Under the pieces are notes generated by a model. That model did no database searches. It was not told where the DNA came from and saw only the letters and a program-made list of their open reading frames with translations. 15,485 bases of DNA from an uncultured Parabacteroides sp. (GTDB lineage Bacteria > Bacteroidota > Bacteroidia > Bacteroidales > Tannerellaceae): positions 1 to 15,485 of the forward strand of contig URGO01000068.1 in assembly GCA_900547435.1 (NCBI GenBank). Reading direction: 5' to 3'. The stretch's first letter is position 1. Each line of letters opens with the position of its first letter. Both the position numbers and the translations under genes were made by a program. Below are positions 8,328 to 14,581 of the stretch, piece after piece.

Positions 8328-8335
8328 CAAATATA
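8328..8335 (-). promoter_or_regulatory. Candidate -7 element for the Lrp-GNAT operon
   Basis: The minus strand reads TATATTTG, a perfect TAnnTTTG, ending 39 nt before the ATG at 8288. The -33 position is not well matched. Confidence 0.55.
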
Positions 8336-8406
8336 AGGATTATCTTAAAGAATCAGATAAATTTCGTGTGTTTATTTTCATGCTTGGAAGTTTCTATGGC
8401 TATAGA

Positions 8407-8444
8407 AATAAAAAAAGTCCCCTGAAATGTATCCAAGGGACTCT
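8407..8444 (-). terminator. Terminator of the exb operon
   Basis: On the minus strand AGTCCC (8442-8437) pairs with GGGACT (8421-8416); A/T pairs beyond a single mismatch lengthen the stem. A run of seven T follows. It lies 26 nt after the last exbD stop. Confidence 0.82.
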
Positions 8445-8469
8445 TTAATTATCGGGAAATCATTCCTTC

Positions 8470-8937
8470 TTATTCAATACGCTGAGCAGCAGAGTAGCTA
8501 ATCTTCAACGCATATGCTTCACGAAGAGCCTGTTTGATATCCGTGATGACACCCATTTTTGTATCTCTATCGGCTTTGATAGATACGGTCATGTACGGCT
8601 GGTCCTCTTCTTTCATACTTGATTTTTCCTGAGCGATGTAATCCTGAATCTCAGAAACTTCAGCAAACTGGTCGTTCAACTGAATACGAGTTTCGGAACC
8701 TAACTTCGCTTGGAATTCCTGCAACGGCTTACCTACATAGATGAAAGTAACCAAAGATTTCTTTTCCAACTTCTGAAGCTCTGTAGCTTGAGGAGCCTTG
8801 AACTGAACCTTCAGAGTTACTTCACGCATACTTGTAACCATCATGATGAAGAACAAGAACGCGAACACCAAGTCTGGTAATGATGATGTATTCAACTCAG
8901 GCATTTCACGCCCGCCGGTCTTATTAAACTTTCCCAT
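8470..8937 (-). CDS. exbD: Biopolymer transport protein ExbD/TolR, second copy (short form)
   Basis: The 155-aa protein has a short cytoplasmic N-terminus and one membrane helix (about 21-37, SLPDLVFAFLFFIMMVTSM). Asp22 near its start is the proton-path residue equivalent to Asp25 of E. coli ExbD. A periplasmic domain follows. The subunit should join ExbB in the proton-driven motor that energises TonB. It is the last gene of the exb operon; its ATG lies 2 nt after the stop of the longer ExbD, behind a strong Shine-Dalgarno sequence. Its sequence clearly differs from the neighbouring ExbD, so the two are paralogues rather than a fresh duplication. They may form a heterodimer, which is inference. 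Confidence 0.93.
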   Translation of the reverse strand: MGKFNKTGGREMPELNTSSLPDLVFAFLFFIMMVTSMREVTLKVQFKAPQATELQKLEKKSLVTFIYVGKPLQEFQAKLGSETRIQLNDQFAEVSEIQDYIAQEKSSMKEEDQPYMTVSIKADRDTKMGVITDIKQALREAYALKISYSAAQRIE

Positions 8938-8939
8938 AC

Positions 8940-9530
8940 TTAGTTACCTCCTCCGTAATTTTTAGGTTCAGCTTCGGAAATCTTCTGCGGATAAATCTGC
9001 TGAACGGCTTTCTGTTCGTCCTCAGACAAATCAGCAAATACTTTTCCGAATTTATTCTTTGAAATATCATCACGCAATTCATTATAAGCTTTAGCCAGCT
9101 CATTCTGAACATCGATGTAAGCCTGATAAGAAGTACCACGGTCGTTCTGCAAAGAGATAACGTGGTTCTTCGTTACCATAGTCTTGCCAAAGTAAGGAAC
9201 ATCAATTTCCGTCTTTTCCGGAAGATGTTCGTCATTGTAAGGGTTGGCAATGAACTCTTTTACCTTATCTTTCAACTGGCTGATGTCAATCGGCTCATTT
9301 GCACACATGATTTGGTTGGTACTACTAACCAGAACCACGAGCAAATTACGCTTCTTGATATCAACTTCTGTGTCGTTCTTTTGATCCTTTGGTACAGGTT
9401 GAGGCAAACGTCTTGGCAAACCTTTATCTGTATCCATGGATGAAGTCATAAGGAAGAACAGCAACAACATGAAAGCAATATCGGCAGAAGAAGAAGCATT
9501 AACACCCGGTGTTTTTCTTTTTTTACCCAT
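8940..9530 (-). CDS. exbD: Biopolymer transport protein ExbD/TolR, first copy (long form)
   Basis: At 196 aa it is longer than the usual approximately 140 aa. A basic N-terminus leads into the membrane helix SSADIAFMLLLFFLMTSSMD (about 14-33), with the conserved Asp17 for proton transfer. The periplasmic part starts with a Pro/basic linker (LPRRLPQPVPKDQK) and carries an extra C-terminal segment rich in charged residues, ending NYGGGN. The third gene of the exb operon, it starts 26 nt after the 4-TM protein gene. The C-terminal Gly codons double as the Shine-Dalgarno sequence of the next gene. The long C-terminus is typical of Bacteroidota ExbD in my recollection, and its role is unclear. Confidence 0.93.
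   Translation of the reverse strand: MGKKRKTPGVNASSSADIAFMLLLFFLMTSSMDTDKGLPRRLPQPVPKDQKNDTEVDIKKRNLLVVLVSSTNQIMCANEPIDISQLKDKVKEFIANPYNDEHLPEKTEIDVPYFGKTMVTKNHVISLQNDRGTSYQAYIDVQNELAKAYNELRDDISKNKFGKVFADLSEDEQKAVQQIYPQKISEAEPKNYGGGN
8946..8954 (-). promoter_or_regulatory. Strong Shine-Dalgarno site embedded in exbD codons
   Basis: The minus strand reads GGAGGAGGT, 8 nt before the downstream exbD ATG at 8937. It lies in the Gly-Gly-Gly codons at the end of the upstream exbD. Bacteroidota genes rarely use strong Shine-Dalgarno sequences, so this one stands out in the window. Confidence 0.6.
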
Positions 9531-9556
9531 TTTACTTCAATAGTCTAAACTTGTTC

Positions 9557-10030
9557 TTACTTACTCATCATTTTCTTTACAGCACCAGCTGCAATTGCAA
9601 CAATGATTAACACAAACAGAACGATGGATGACATGATCCACATATCCGTACACTTCAACCAGAATGAAGTATTGTAAGTTTGTGAATCTGCATTCAAAGT
9701 TGTCAACGGTGTACCATCACCCATAGAATAAGTGATAACCAACATTAAGATGAACAATGCCGCAACAACGAACGACATCAATGCTGACTTAGGATTCGTC
9801 TTCAGTACAGAAGCGAATTGCCATAAGCCCAATACAACCAAAGCTATTACTGTTACAAAGAATACCAGATAAGTCCAGTTTAATAACAGCTCTGTGTAAA
9901 TATAGTTCTTATTTTCAGCAGCCGGATCTTCAACCCCGCCTCCAAAGAATACGCCAACGACAACTACTGTAATCAATGAGATTATCAGCAATGTCCAGCT
10001 TGACAATTTTCTAATTTTAGTTACAGCCAT
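9557..10030 (-). CDS. Uncharacterised 4-TM membrane protein of the exb operon
   Basis: I do not recognise a named function. The 157-aa product has four predicted membrane segments, at about 11-30, 50-73, 83-103 and 126-150. A short basic N-terminus (KIRK) and basic C-terminus (VKKMMSK) suggest both ends are cytoplasmic. The loops between segments 1-2 and 3-4 would then face the periplasm. It starts 6 nt after the exbB stop and is followed 26 nt later by exbD, so it is cotranscribed and probably made in fixed proportion to the motor. A membrane protein at this position is, to my knowledge, common in Bacteroidales exb operons. A role as accessory or assembly subunit of the ExbB/ExbD complex is inference only. 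Confidence 0.85.
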   Translation of the reverse strand: MAVTKIRKLSSWTLLIISLITVVVVGVFFGGGVEDPAAENKNYIYTELLLNWTYLVFFVTVIALVVLGLWQFASVLKTNPKSALMSFVVAALFILMLVITYSMGDGTPLTTLNADSQTYNTSFWLKCTDMWIMSSIVLFVLIIVAIAAGAVKKMMSK

Positions 10031-10036
10031 AGTTTT

Positions 10037-10774
10037 TTACTTTTTGAATTTGAGGTTATATTTATAAACCATATCAACCAAAGATACAGATGCATCTTCC
10101 ATCTGGTTCAACAAAGCTTCAACCTTTGTCAACAAATAGTTATAAAATACCTGCAGAATCAAAGCTACGATCAAACCACCGATAGTCGTAATCAAGGCCA
10201 CTTTCATACCACCTGCTACAACGGTCGGGCTGATATCACCAACTTGTTCGATTTTATCGAACGCCATGACCATACCAACAACTGTTCCCAAGAATCCTAA
10301 TGACGGAGCCATTGCGATAAACAAAGTTACCCAAGAAAGGTTCTTTTCCAGCAAACCGCCTTGTACACCACCGTAAGAAACGATTGATTTTTCAACAACG
10401 TCAATACCTTGATCCAATCTCATCAAACCTTGGTAAGCGATAGAAGCGATAGGACCGCGAGTGTCACGAGCCAATGCCTTAGCACCTTCTACATCGCCTT
10501 TATCCAAAGCGTCTTCGAGGCCTTTCAAGAATTTTTGAGTGTTGATTTCAGCCAAGTTCAAATAGATAATTCTTACCAATGAGAAAGCCAAACCGAATAT
10601 CAATACGATTGCGATTGAACTCATAAAGTCGGCACCACCTTCGATGAACTTAACTTTCAAAGCTTGGTACAAACCAGTTTCTACAGCCGGAGCTGCTGCG
10701 TCCTGAGCAAATGCTACAGTTGAAGTTCCCAGGGCACACAAGCCCAAGAATGCTTTTGCAAAATACTTTTTCAT
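10037..10774 (-). CDS. exbB: MotA/TolQ/ExbB proton channel protein
   Basis: The 245-aa protein starts with a cleavable-looking signal peptide (MKKYFAKAFLGLCALGTSTVAFAQ, cut after about residue 23; the run is a hydrophobic core plus AFA-QD site). Three membrane helices follow at about 52-72, 147-170 and 190-215. APSLGFLGTVVGMVMAF (156-172) is the ExbB/TolQ signature, and helix 3 carries the TTIGG motif. A long cytoplasmic region lies between helices 1 and 2. ExbB pentamers surround ExbD helices and convert proton flow into motion used by TonB for outer-membrane uptake. First gene of the four-gene exb operon. No TAnnTTTG element is seen in the 86 bp between it and the tRNA gene upstream. Confidence 0.96.
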   Translation of the reverse strand: MKKYFAKAFLGLCALGTSTVAFAQDAAAPAVETGLYQALKVKFIEGGADFMSSIAIVLIFGLAFSLVRIIYLNLAEINTQKFLKGLEDALDKGDVEGAKALARDTRGPIASIAYQGLMRLDQGIDVVEKSIVSYGGVQGGLLEKNLSWVTLFIAMAPSLGFLGTVVGMVMAFDKIEQVGDISPTVVAGGMKVALITTIGGLIVALILQVFYNYLLTKVEALLNQMEDASVSLVDMVYKYNLKFKK

Positions 10775-10860
10775 TGTGTGTTTAATTTTTAAGATTAATA
10801 ATACTCTTATTGTTTTTATTATTTTTCTCTTTGTTTATTATTTTCTGTTATTCCCTTCAG

Positions 10861-10948
10861 CGGAGAGAGCGGGATTCGAACCCGCGATACGCTTTAGGCG
10901 TATACACGCTTTCCAGGCGTGCCTCTTCAGCCACTCGAGCATCTCTCC
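10861..10948 (-). tRNA. tRNA-Ser, anticodon GGA
   Basis: The 88-nt gene folds as a class II tRNA. The acceptor arms GGAGAGA (10948-10942) and TCTCTCC (10868-10862) pair fully, with discriminator G at 10861. The anticodon stem CACGC/GCGTG encloses the loop CTGGAAA, giving anticodon GGA (Ser, codons UCC and UCU). The long variable arm has stem TACGC/GCGTA, as expected for Ser. The T arm is GCGGG TTCGAAT CCCGC. The CCA end is not encoded. It is on the same strand as, and 86 bp upstream of, exbB. Confidence 0.97.
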
Positions 10949-10977
10949 TTAGAAGCTCTTCTTCTCTAAAACGGCTG

Positions 10978-11006
10978 CAAAATACGAAAAATTTCGCAAT
11001 TCCAAA
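10978..11006 (-). promoter_or_regulatory. Likely promoter of tRNA-Ser (and possibly exb operon)
   Basis: On the minus strand, TTTG (11006-11003) is followed after 18 bp by TATTTTG (10984-10978). This is a one-base-short variant of TAnnTTTG and lies 29 bp before the tRNA 5' end. A perfect TAGATTTG element is also present at 11026-11019, with a poor -33 box. Either could drive the tRNA. Confidence 0.5.
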
Positions 11007-11092
11007 CGTTTCAGTGCACAAATCTATACTTTTTGATTGAAATAAACACAATATCTCGCAAAGAAAATTTCGGTTTATTTGAAATTATATAA

Positions 11093-11878
11093 CTATAATG
11101 ATTTGTTGACATTTTTAAACACTGAAAGTGCGTTTTTTCTGCTTTCAAACACAACATTTTCTTTGCTGATTTGATAAATTTGCGCTAATTTTTCGACCGT
11201 TTTCCATATGTATACCGGCTCGTTCCTTTTTCCCCGATAGGGAACCGGAGCCAAGTAGGGGGCATCGGTTTCTACGACGATTTGTGCCATGTCGGTTCCG
11301 GACAATACTTCGCTTAACTTCGAATTCTTGAATGTCACGACTCCGTTTATGCCTATCTTGAAATGAGACAATTTTTTGATTTCCTCCAAGTCCTCTTTTG
11401 TTCCGGTAAAGCTATGGAATACACCCGACAATTTCTCCGGGCCTACCTTGTATATACTCTCCAGTACTTCCGGATAAGCGTCGCGGGTATGGATGGCGAC
11501 CGGAAGGTCTAAATCGATGCTCCAGCGCAATTGTTCTTCGAATACTTCGATTTGTTGTTTCTTGTAGGTCTTGTCCCAAAACAAATCGATGCCTATTTCT
11601 CCAATCGCGCAATAGGTATGCTTGTGCAGGTAAGATTCGATTTGTCTCAAATCGGAAGCATAGTTTTCTTTGACACTGGTCGGGTGTAAGCCCATCATCG
11701 GAAAGGCAAAGTCCGGATAGCGCGCACATAAGTCATGCAACCGGTCGACCGTTTCCAAATCAACGTTGGGCAATAAGAGCGTGTCGATTCCCGATTCCTG
11801 CGCTTCACGGATTAATATATCCTGTTCCGGGTCGAAATCTTCCAGATAGATATGATTATGTGTATCGATTAGTTTCAT
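11093..11878 (-). CDS. tatD: TatD family metal-dependent hydrolase (DNase)
   Basis: The 261-aa protein has the full set of TatD metal ligands: DTHNH with His7 and His9, GEIGID with Glu94, IHTRD with His130, HSFTGT with His155, and ETDAPYLAP with Asp205. This is the TIM-barrel amidohydrolase-like fold of the TatD/YcfH family, which acts as a cytoplasmic metal-dependent 3'-5' exo- or endonuclease in DNA turnover. The start codon lies one nucleotide after the stop of the upstream polyprenyl synthase gene (TGA-T-ATG), so the two are cotranscribed and probably coupled. No clear hairpin terminator follows the stop before the tRNA region. Confidence 0.95.
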   Translation of the reverse strand: MKLIDTHNHIYLEDFDPEQDILIREAQESGIDTLLLPNVDLETVDRLHDLCARYPDFAFPMMGLHPTSVKENYASDLRQIESYLHKHTYCAIGEIGIDLFWDKTYKKQQIEVFEEQLRWSIDLDLPVAIHTRDAYPEVLESIYKVGPEKLSGVFHSFTGTKEDLEEIKKLSHFKIGINGVVTFKNSKLSEVLSGTDMAQIVVETDAPYLAPVPYRGKRNEPVYIWKTVEKLAQIYQISKENVVFESRKNALSVFKNVNKSL

Positions 11879-11879
11879 A

Positions 11880-12854
11880 TCAGGATTTGCGGTTCATTAA
11901 ACGATGACTTACCTCTTTCAGTACCTCCTGTTTTTCTTCCGGTACGCTCAAAGCCTTCAGGTGTGCCATTGCCTGCCCGAAGTAGGTCTCGATCTTTTGC
12001 TCGGAAAGTGTTTTCAATCCTAACTCATTATATATAGATGTAACGGCCTTTATTTTCTCCTCCGGGACATACTCCTTCGCGCCAATCCATCGGTTCAAAG
12101 AGGCCCGTTGCTCCTCGTTTGCCTGGCGGAATGCATGAATCAACAGGAAGGTCTTCTTGTCGCACAAGATATCTCCCCCGATATTCTTTCCGAATGTGGC
12201 CGGGGCGCCATATACATCCAGCAAATCGTCCTGCAATTGGAATGCCAGTCCGATGTTGATGCCGAACTGATACAGGTGTTCGGCGTCCTCCTTCGGAGCA
12301 TCTGCCAGGATAGCTCCGCATTTCAACGCGCCGGCCAGTAATACGGCGGTCTTCAGGCGGATCATCTCGATATATTCCTCTTCCGTTACATCCCGGCGTT
12401 TTTCAAACTCCATGTCATATTGCTGGCCTCCGCATATCTCCGCGGCTGTACGGGTAAACAGGTCCAGCACCGGTTTCAGGTGCTTTGGGGCGGTTTGTCC
12501 GATGAGCTGGTAAGCCGCTATCAGCATCGCGTCTCCGGAGAGGATGGCCGTATTGTCGTTCCATACCGTATGTACCGTTGCTTTTCCCCGGCGCTTGTCG
12601 GCTTTGTCCATCAAATCATCATGCAGCAACGTGAAATTATGGAATACTTCCCATCCCAGTGCCGTATTCAGTGCAGACGAGGTGTCATCCTTATACATAT
12701 TATATGTCATCAGCACCAAAGCCGGGCGGATACGTTTGCCACCTAATGAGAGAATGTATTTGACCGGTTCATACAGGCTGGCCGGCGGGCAATCGAACTC
12801 GAGTTTGCGGATTGCATCTTCTATTTGTTGCAGGATATTTTCAAAACTCAACAT
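11880..12854 (-). CDS. Trans-isoprenyl (polyprenyl) diphosphate synthase
   Basis: The 324-aa protein has GGKRIRP (38-44) for substrate diphosphate binding. The first Asp-rich motif is DDLMD (79-83) and the second is FQLQDDLLD (205-213), so the two Mg-binding sites are complete. It condenses allylic diphosphates with isopentenyl diphosphate in the cytoplasm. The first motif lacks the two-residue insertion of bacterial FPP synthases, and Phe74 sits five residues before it. A C15-C20 product (FPP or GGPP) therefore seems more likely than a long quinone chain, but product length cannot be fixed from sequence. It precedes tatD by one nucleotide. The leader carries an 8-bp tandem repeat, and no TAnnTTTG element is evident close upstream. 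Confidence 0.93.
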   Translation of the reverse strand: MLSFENILQQIEDAIRKLEFDCPPASLYEPVKYILSLGGKRIRPALVLMTYNMYKDDTSSALNTALGWEVFHNFTLLHDDLMDKADKRRGKATVHTVWNDNTAILSGDAMLIAAYQLIGQTAPKHLKPVLDLFTRTAAEICGGQQYDMEFEKRRDVTEEEYIEMIRLKTAVLLAGALKCGAILADAPKEDAEHLYQFGINIGLAFQLQDDLLDVYGAPATFGKNIGGDILCDKKTFLLIHAFRQANEEQRASLNRWIGAKEYVPEEKIKAVTSIYNELGLKTLSEQKIETYFGQAMAHLKALSVPEEKQEVLKEVSHRLMNRKS

Positions 12855-12865
12855 GATATGTAATA

Positions 12866-12897
12866 AGTTTATGAGTTTATTAGTTTATGAGTTTATT
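12866..12897. repeat. Four-copy 8-bp tandem repeat before the polyprenyl synthase gene
   Basis: AGTTTATG and AGTTTATT alternate twice on the plus strand, giving two perfect 16-bp units in a row. The repeat ends 11 bp before the ATG of the minus-strand gene, so it lies in its leader or promoter. Copy number could change by replication slippage. Confidence 0.85.
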
Positions 12898-12926
12898 GTT
12901 ATAGGTTGTGTAGCATCCGGAACTTT

Positions 12927-12964
12927 AAACAAAGAAAAGGCTACGCCTTAAAATACGTAGCCTT
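12927..12964 (-). terminator. Terminator of tonB
   Basis: On the minus strand AAGGCTACG (12964-12956) pairs perfectly with CGTAGCCTT (12945-12937) around a 10-nt loop, followed by TTTTCTTTGTTT. It lies about 60 bp after the tonB stop and separates tonB from the polyprenyl synthase-tatD pair. Confidence 0.88.
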
Positions 12965-13025
12965 CCTTCATTTAATTGTTTAATTATTAATTTTACCAAA
13001 ATGAAAAAATTAAAAGAATGTCCTC

Positions 13026-13721
13026 TTATTGCAAGCGGAACTGTACCGGCAAGATAAATCTTACACGTACGGGTTTGCCGCGCTGTTCACCCGGTTTCCA
13101 TTTAGGCATCGTACCGATCACACGGACAGCCTCTTTGTCCAATGATGGGTCTACACCACGCATTACTTGAATGTCCACGATTGAACCGTCTCGGTTCACC
13201 ACGAACGAACAAACAACACGTCCCTGAATGCCGTTTTCCTGTGCGATTACCGGATACTTGATGCTTTTAGCCAAGAACTTCATCAACTCTGACATACCGC
13301 CCGGGAATTCCGGTTGCTTTTCTACTACGCTGAAAATCTGTTGTGCAGATTCTTCTTCCTCTTCTTCTTCAACAACAGGAGCCACATATGTTTCTGCCTG
13401 TGCTGCACTTGCATCGTCTTCCGAAGAAGCGATTTCTACGTCGGCAAGCTCAACGTCATCATCTACGACCGTCAACACTTCTGCAACAGCCGGTGCTGCT
13501 GGAGGTGGTGGGGGCGGTGGAGTGTTTTCTTGCCTTGTGATTTCAATTTCTTCTTCAGCGATGACGTCCTGAACCTGTTCTGTTTCATCGACAACCATGA
13601 CATCCTTCGTGCTCCATTCGAAGCCTACGAAAAGGACTGCCAGGCCCACGATGAATCCCATCAGGACACTCATGGTCTTACCTCTTTCAAGGTCCGCTTT
13701 CGGTGATTTCTTTACTTCCAT
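13026..13721 (-). CDS. tonB: TonB family energy transducer
   Basis: The 231-aa protein has a basic cytoplasmic N-terminus (KKSPKADLERGK) and one membrane anchor (about 17-35). An acidic linker (EEEIEITRQE) precedes a proline run of seven (about 68-74). A long acidic spacer follows, with a six-Glu stretch at about 118-123. The C-terminal TonB domain (about 135-230) shows KYPVIAQENGIQGRVVCSF, VVNRDGSI, RGVDPSLDKEA, MPKWKPGEQRGKPV and a final PVQF strand. It spans the periplasm and passes ExbB/ExbD motor energy to outer-membrane transporters. It is monocistronic, with its own strong promoter and terminator, although the exb operon lies 2.3 kb downstream on the same strand. The acidic rather than Lys-Pro spacer differs from the E. 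coli protein. Confidence 0.95.
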   Translation of the reverse strand: MEVKKSPKADLERGKTMSVLMGFIVGLAVLFVGFEWSTKDVMVVDETEQVQDVIAEEEIEITRQENTPPPPPPPAAPAVAEVLTVVDDDVELADVEIASSEDDASAAQAETYVAPVVEEEEEEESAQQIFSVVEKQPEFPGGMSELMKFLAKSIKYPVIAQENGIQGRVVCSFVVNRDGSIVDIQVMRGVDPSLDKEAVRVIGTMPKWKPGEQRGKPVRVRFILPVQFRLQ

Positions 13722-13757
13722 AAACTATTATTTTTATAAAATGTATTTTCTGTTGGG

Positions 13758-13787
13758 CAAATGTACGAAAAAAATAAAACCACCAAA
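13758..13787 (-). promoter_or_regulatory. tonB promoter, Bacteroidota type
   Basis: On the minus strand TTTG (13787-13784) and TACATTTG (13765-13758) are separated by 18 bp, matching both -33 and -7 elements. The -7 element ends 36 nt before the tonB ATG. Confidence 0.75.
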
Positions 13788-13901
13788 CTTTTTTCAAGAA
13801 AAAAATGGGCTTTTTAGTTGATTTTTCTCAATTGGAGGGGAAAAAGGTGGGCGAGACCTGGAAGCGGGTAGGTATGTGAAGGTATTTTCTTCGCCGGAGA
13901 T

Positions 13902-13995
13902 GAATCGTCTAACAGGTGTGTACTTTGCGTCTAACGGCTGTGTCCGTTGCGTCTAACAGCTGTTAGACGCAAGTTGCACAGCTGTTAGACGATTC
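13902..13995. repeat. 22-bp-phased repeat array 2 with a perfect 26-bp palindrome
   Basis: The core CGTCTAAC starts at 13906, 13928 and 13950, exactly 22 bp apart. Its inverse GTTAGACG starts at 13962 and 13984, again 22 bp apart. The middle copies form a perfect palindrome (13947-13972; half-site TTGCGTCTAACAG). Around the same centre, 13928-13942 pairs with 13977-13991 at 14 of 15 positions plus a G-T wobble, so the whole 64 bp from 13928 to 13991 is a near-palindrome. The outer arms GAATCGTCTAACAG (13902-13915) and CTGTTAGACGATTC (13982-13995) are also perfect inverses, shifted by one unit. No T-run follows, so it is not a simple terminator. Function unknown. Confidence 0.9.
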
Positions 13996-14053
13996 CTTTG
14001 TCGGATGTTTTGCCCGTTTTTGTGCGTCTTTAGGATTCATTATGCCTTTGCCG

Positions 14054-14085
14054 GTTGGAACTTAACGGATTTTTCTTTAAGTTTG
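14054..14085 (+). promoter_or_regulatory. Promoter of the small lipoprotein gene
   Basis: GTTG at 14054-14057 and TAAGTTTG at 14078-14085 (perfect TAnnTTTG) lie 20 bp apart. The -7 element ends 37 nt before the ATG at 14123. Confidence 0.68.
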
Positions 14086-14122
14086 CCTGGTGCTTAAACG
14101 TATTAATATAATATATTAAGGT

Positions 14123-14464
14123 ATGAAGAAGATATTATTGATGGCATTTGCCTTGTTGGTTTTGAACGCGTGCGGGAATAAAGAGTCATACGTGAAGGAT
14201 TTCTCGGATTTTGTAGAAGATGTGCGTGCCCATGCCGATTCGTATTCGGAGAAAGATTGGGAAAAGGCGGACAAGAAGTTTGAAAAGTTCACCGGAGATA
14301 TTTATGAGAAGTTTGCGGAAGAACTGACCGCTGAGGAGAAAATGGAGATTGCCAAGTATCAGACCGCTTATTCGGCCTTGCGGGTGAAGGCGGGCTTCAA
14401 AGATTTTGGTAAAGATATTGAGGAAGCAGCCCAAAAGGCAAAAGAGGCGTTGGAAGCCCGGTAA
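14123..14464 (+). CDS. Small lipoprotein, predicted helical (possibly DUF6565-like)
   Basis: The 113-aa product has a lipoprotein signal peptide MKKILLMAFALLVLNAC with the lipobox LNAC and lipidated Cys17. Gly-Asn-Lys-Glu follows. In Bacteroidota, surface export usually needs an acidic signal right after the Cys; this one is only weakly acidic, so a periplasmic-facing location is as likely. The mature part is rich in Lys, Glu and Ala and should be alpha-helical throughout, with repeated patterns such as DWEKADKKFEKF and EEAAQKAKEALEA. It resembles small Bacteroidales lipoproteins I associate with DUF6565, but I cannot confirm that without a search. It is monocistronic with its own promoter. 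Function unknown. Confidence 0.85.
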   Translation: MKKILLMAFALLVLNACGNKESYVKDFSDFVEDVRAHADSYSEKDWEKADKKFEKFTGDIYEKFAEELTAEEKMEIAKYQTAYSALRVKAGFKDFGKDIEEAAQKAKEALEAR

Positions 14465-14501
14465 GGTTTTTTAGGCTTTATTGGGAATAAAAACGCATAA
14501 A

Positions 14502-14515
14502 TGCATAAATATGCA
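14502..14515. promoter_or_regulatory. Small dyad upstream of the carB promoter
   Basis: TGCATA and TATGCA form an inverted pair separated by AA. They overlap the tandem GCATAAAT at 14495-14510. The dyad lies 21 bp before the -33 box of carB and could be an operator; short A/T-rich dyads also arise by chance. Confidence 0.3.
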
Positions 14516-14536
14516 AATTTAAATCGCTTTGGATGC

Positions 14537-14566
14537 TTTGTATTTTATCCATAATTGCTAACTTTG
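14537..14566 (+). promoter_or_regulatory. carB promoter, Bacteroidota type
   Basis: TTTG at 14537-14540 and TAACTTTG at 14559-14566 match both consensus elements with an 18-bp spacer. The -7 element ends 64 nt before the carB ATG, leaving a leader of about 55-60 nt. Confidence 0.75.
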
Positions 14567-14581
14567 CACGAATAAAGAAAC

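Larger units (their letters stand above)
13722..14122. other. Gene-free divergent region between tonB and a lipoprotein gene
   Basis: This 401-bp region holds the tonB promoter (13758-13787), a 22-bp-phased repeat array (13902-13995) and the promoter of the lipoprotein gene (14054-14085). No open frame in it looks like a protein and no RNA gene of a known family is recognised. The palindromic array could be transcribed into a stable hairpin, but no promoter directly before it was found. Confidence 0.7.

Noticed and set aside
10861..10948. tRNA gene as an integration (att) site
   Set aside because: No integrase, no direct repeat of the tRNA 3' end and no foreign-looking genes are found on either side.
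13347..13372. Phase-variable microsatellite in tonB
   Set aside because: The purine-rich run encodes the poly-Glu stretch with mixed GAA/GAG codons in frame; codon-length changes would keep the frame, so it is only a low-complexity linker.
13902..13995. CRISPR array
   Set aside because: Repeat cores are about 8-14 bp with 22-bp pitch and alternate in orientation. There are no unique 30-bp spacers and no cas genes.
13902..13995. Bidirectional terminator
   Set aside because: The stem is strong but no T-run follows on either strand, and it lies between two divergent genes where no terminator is needed.
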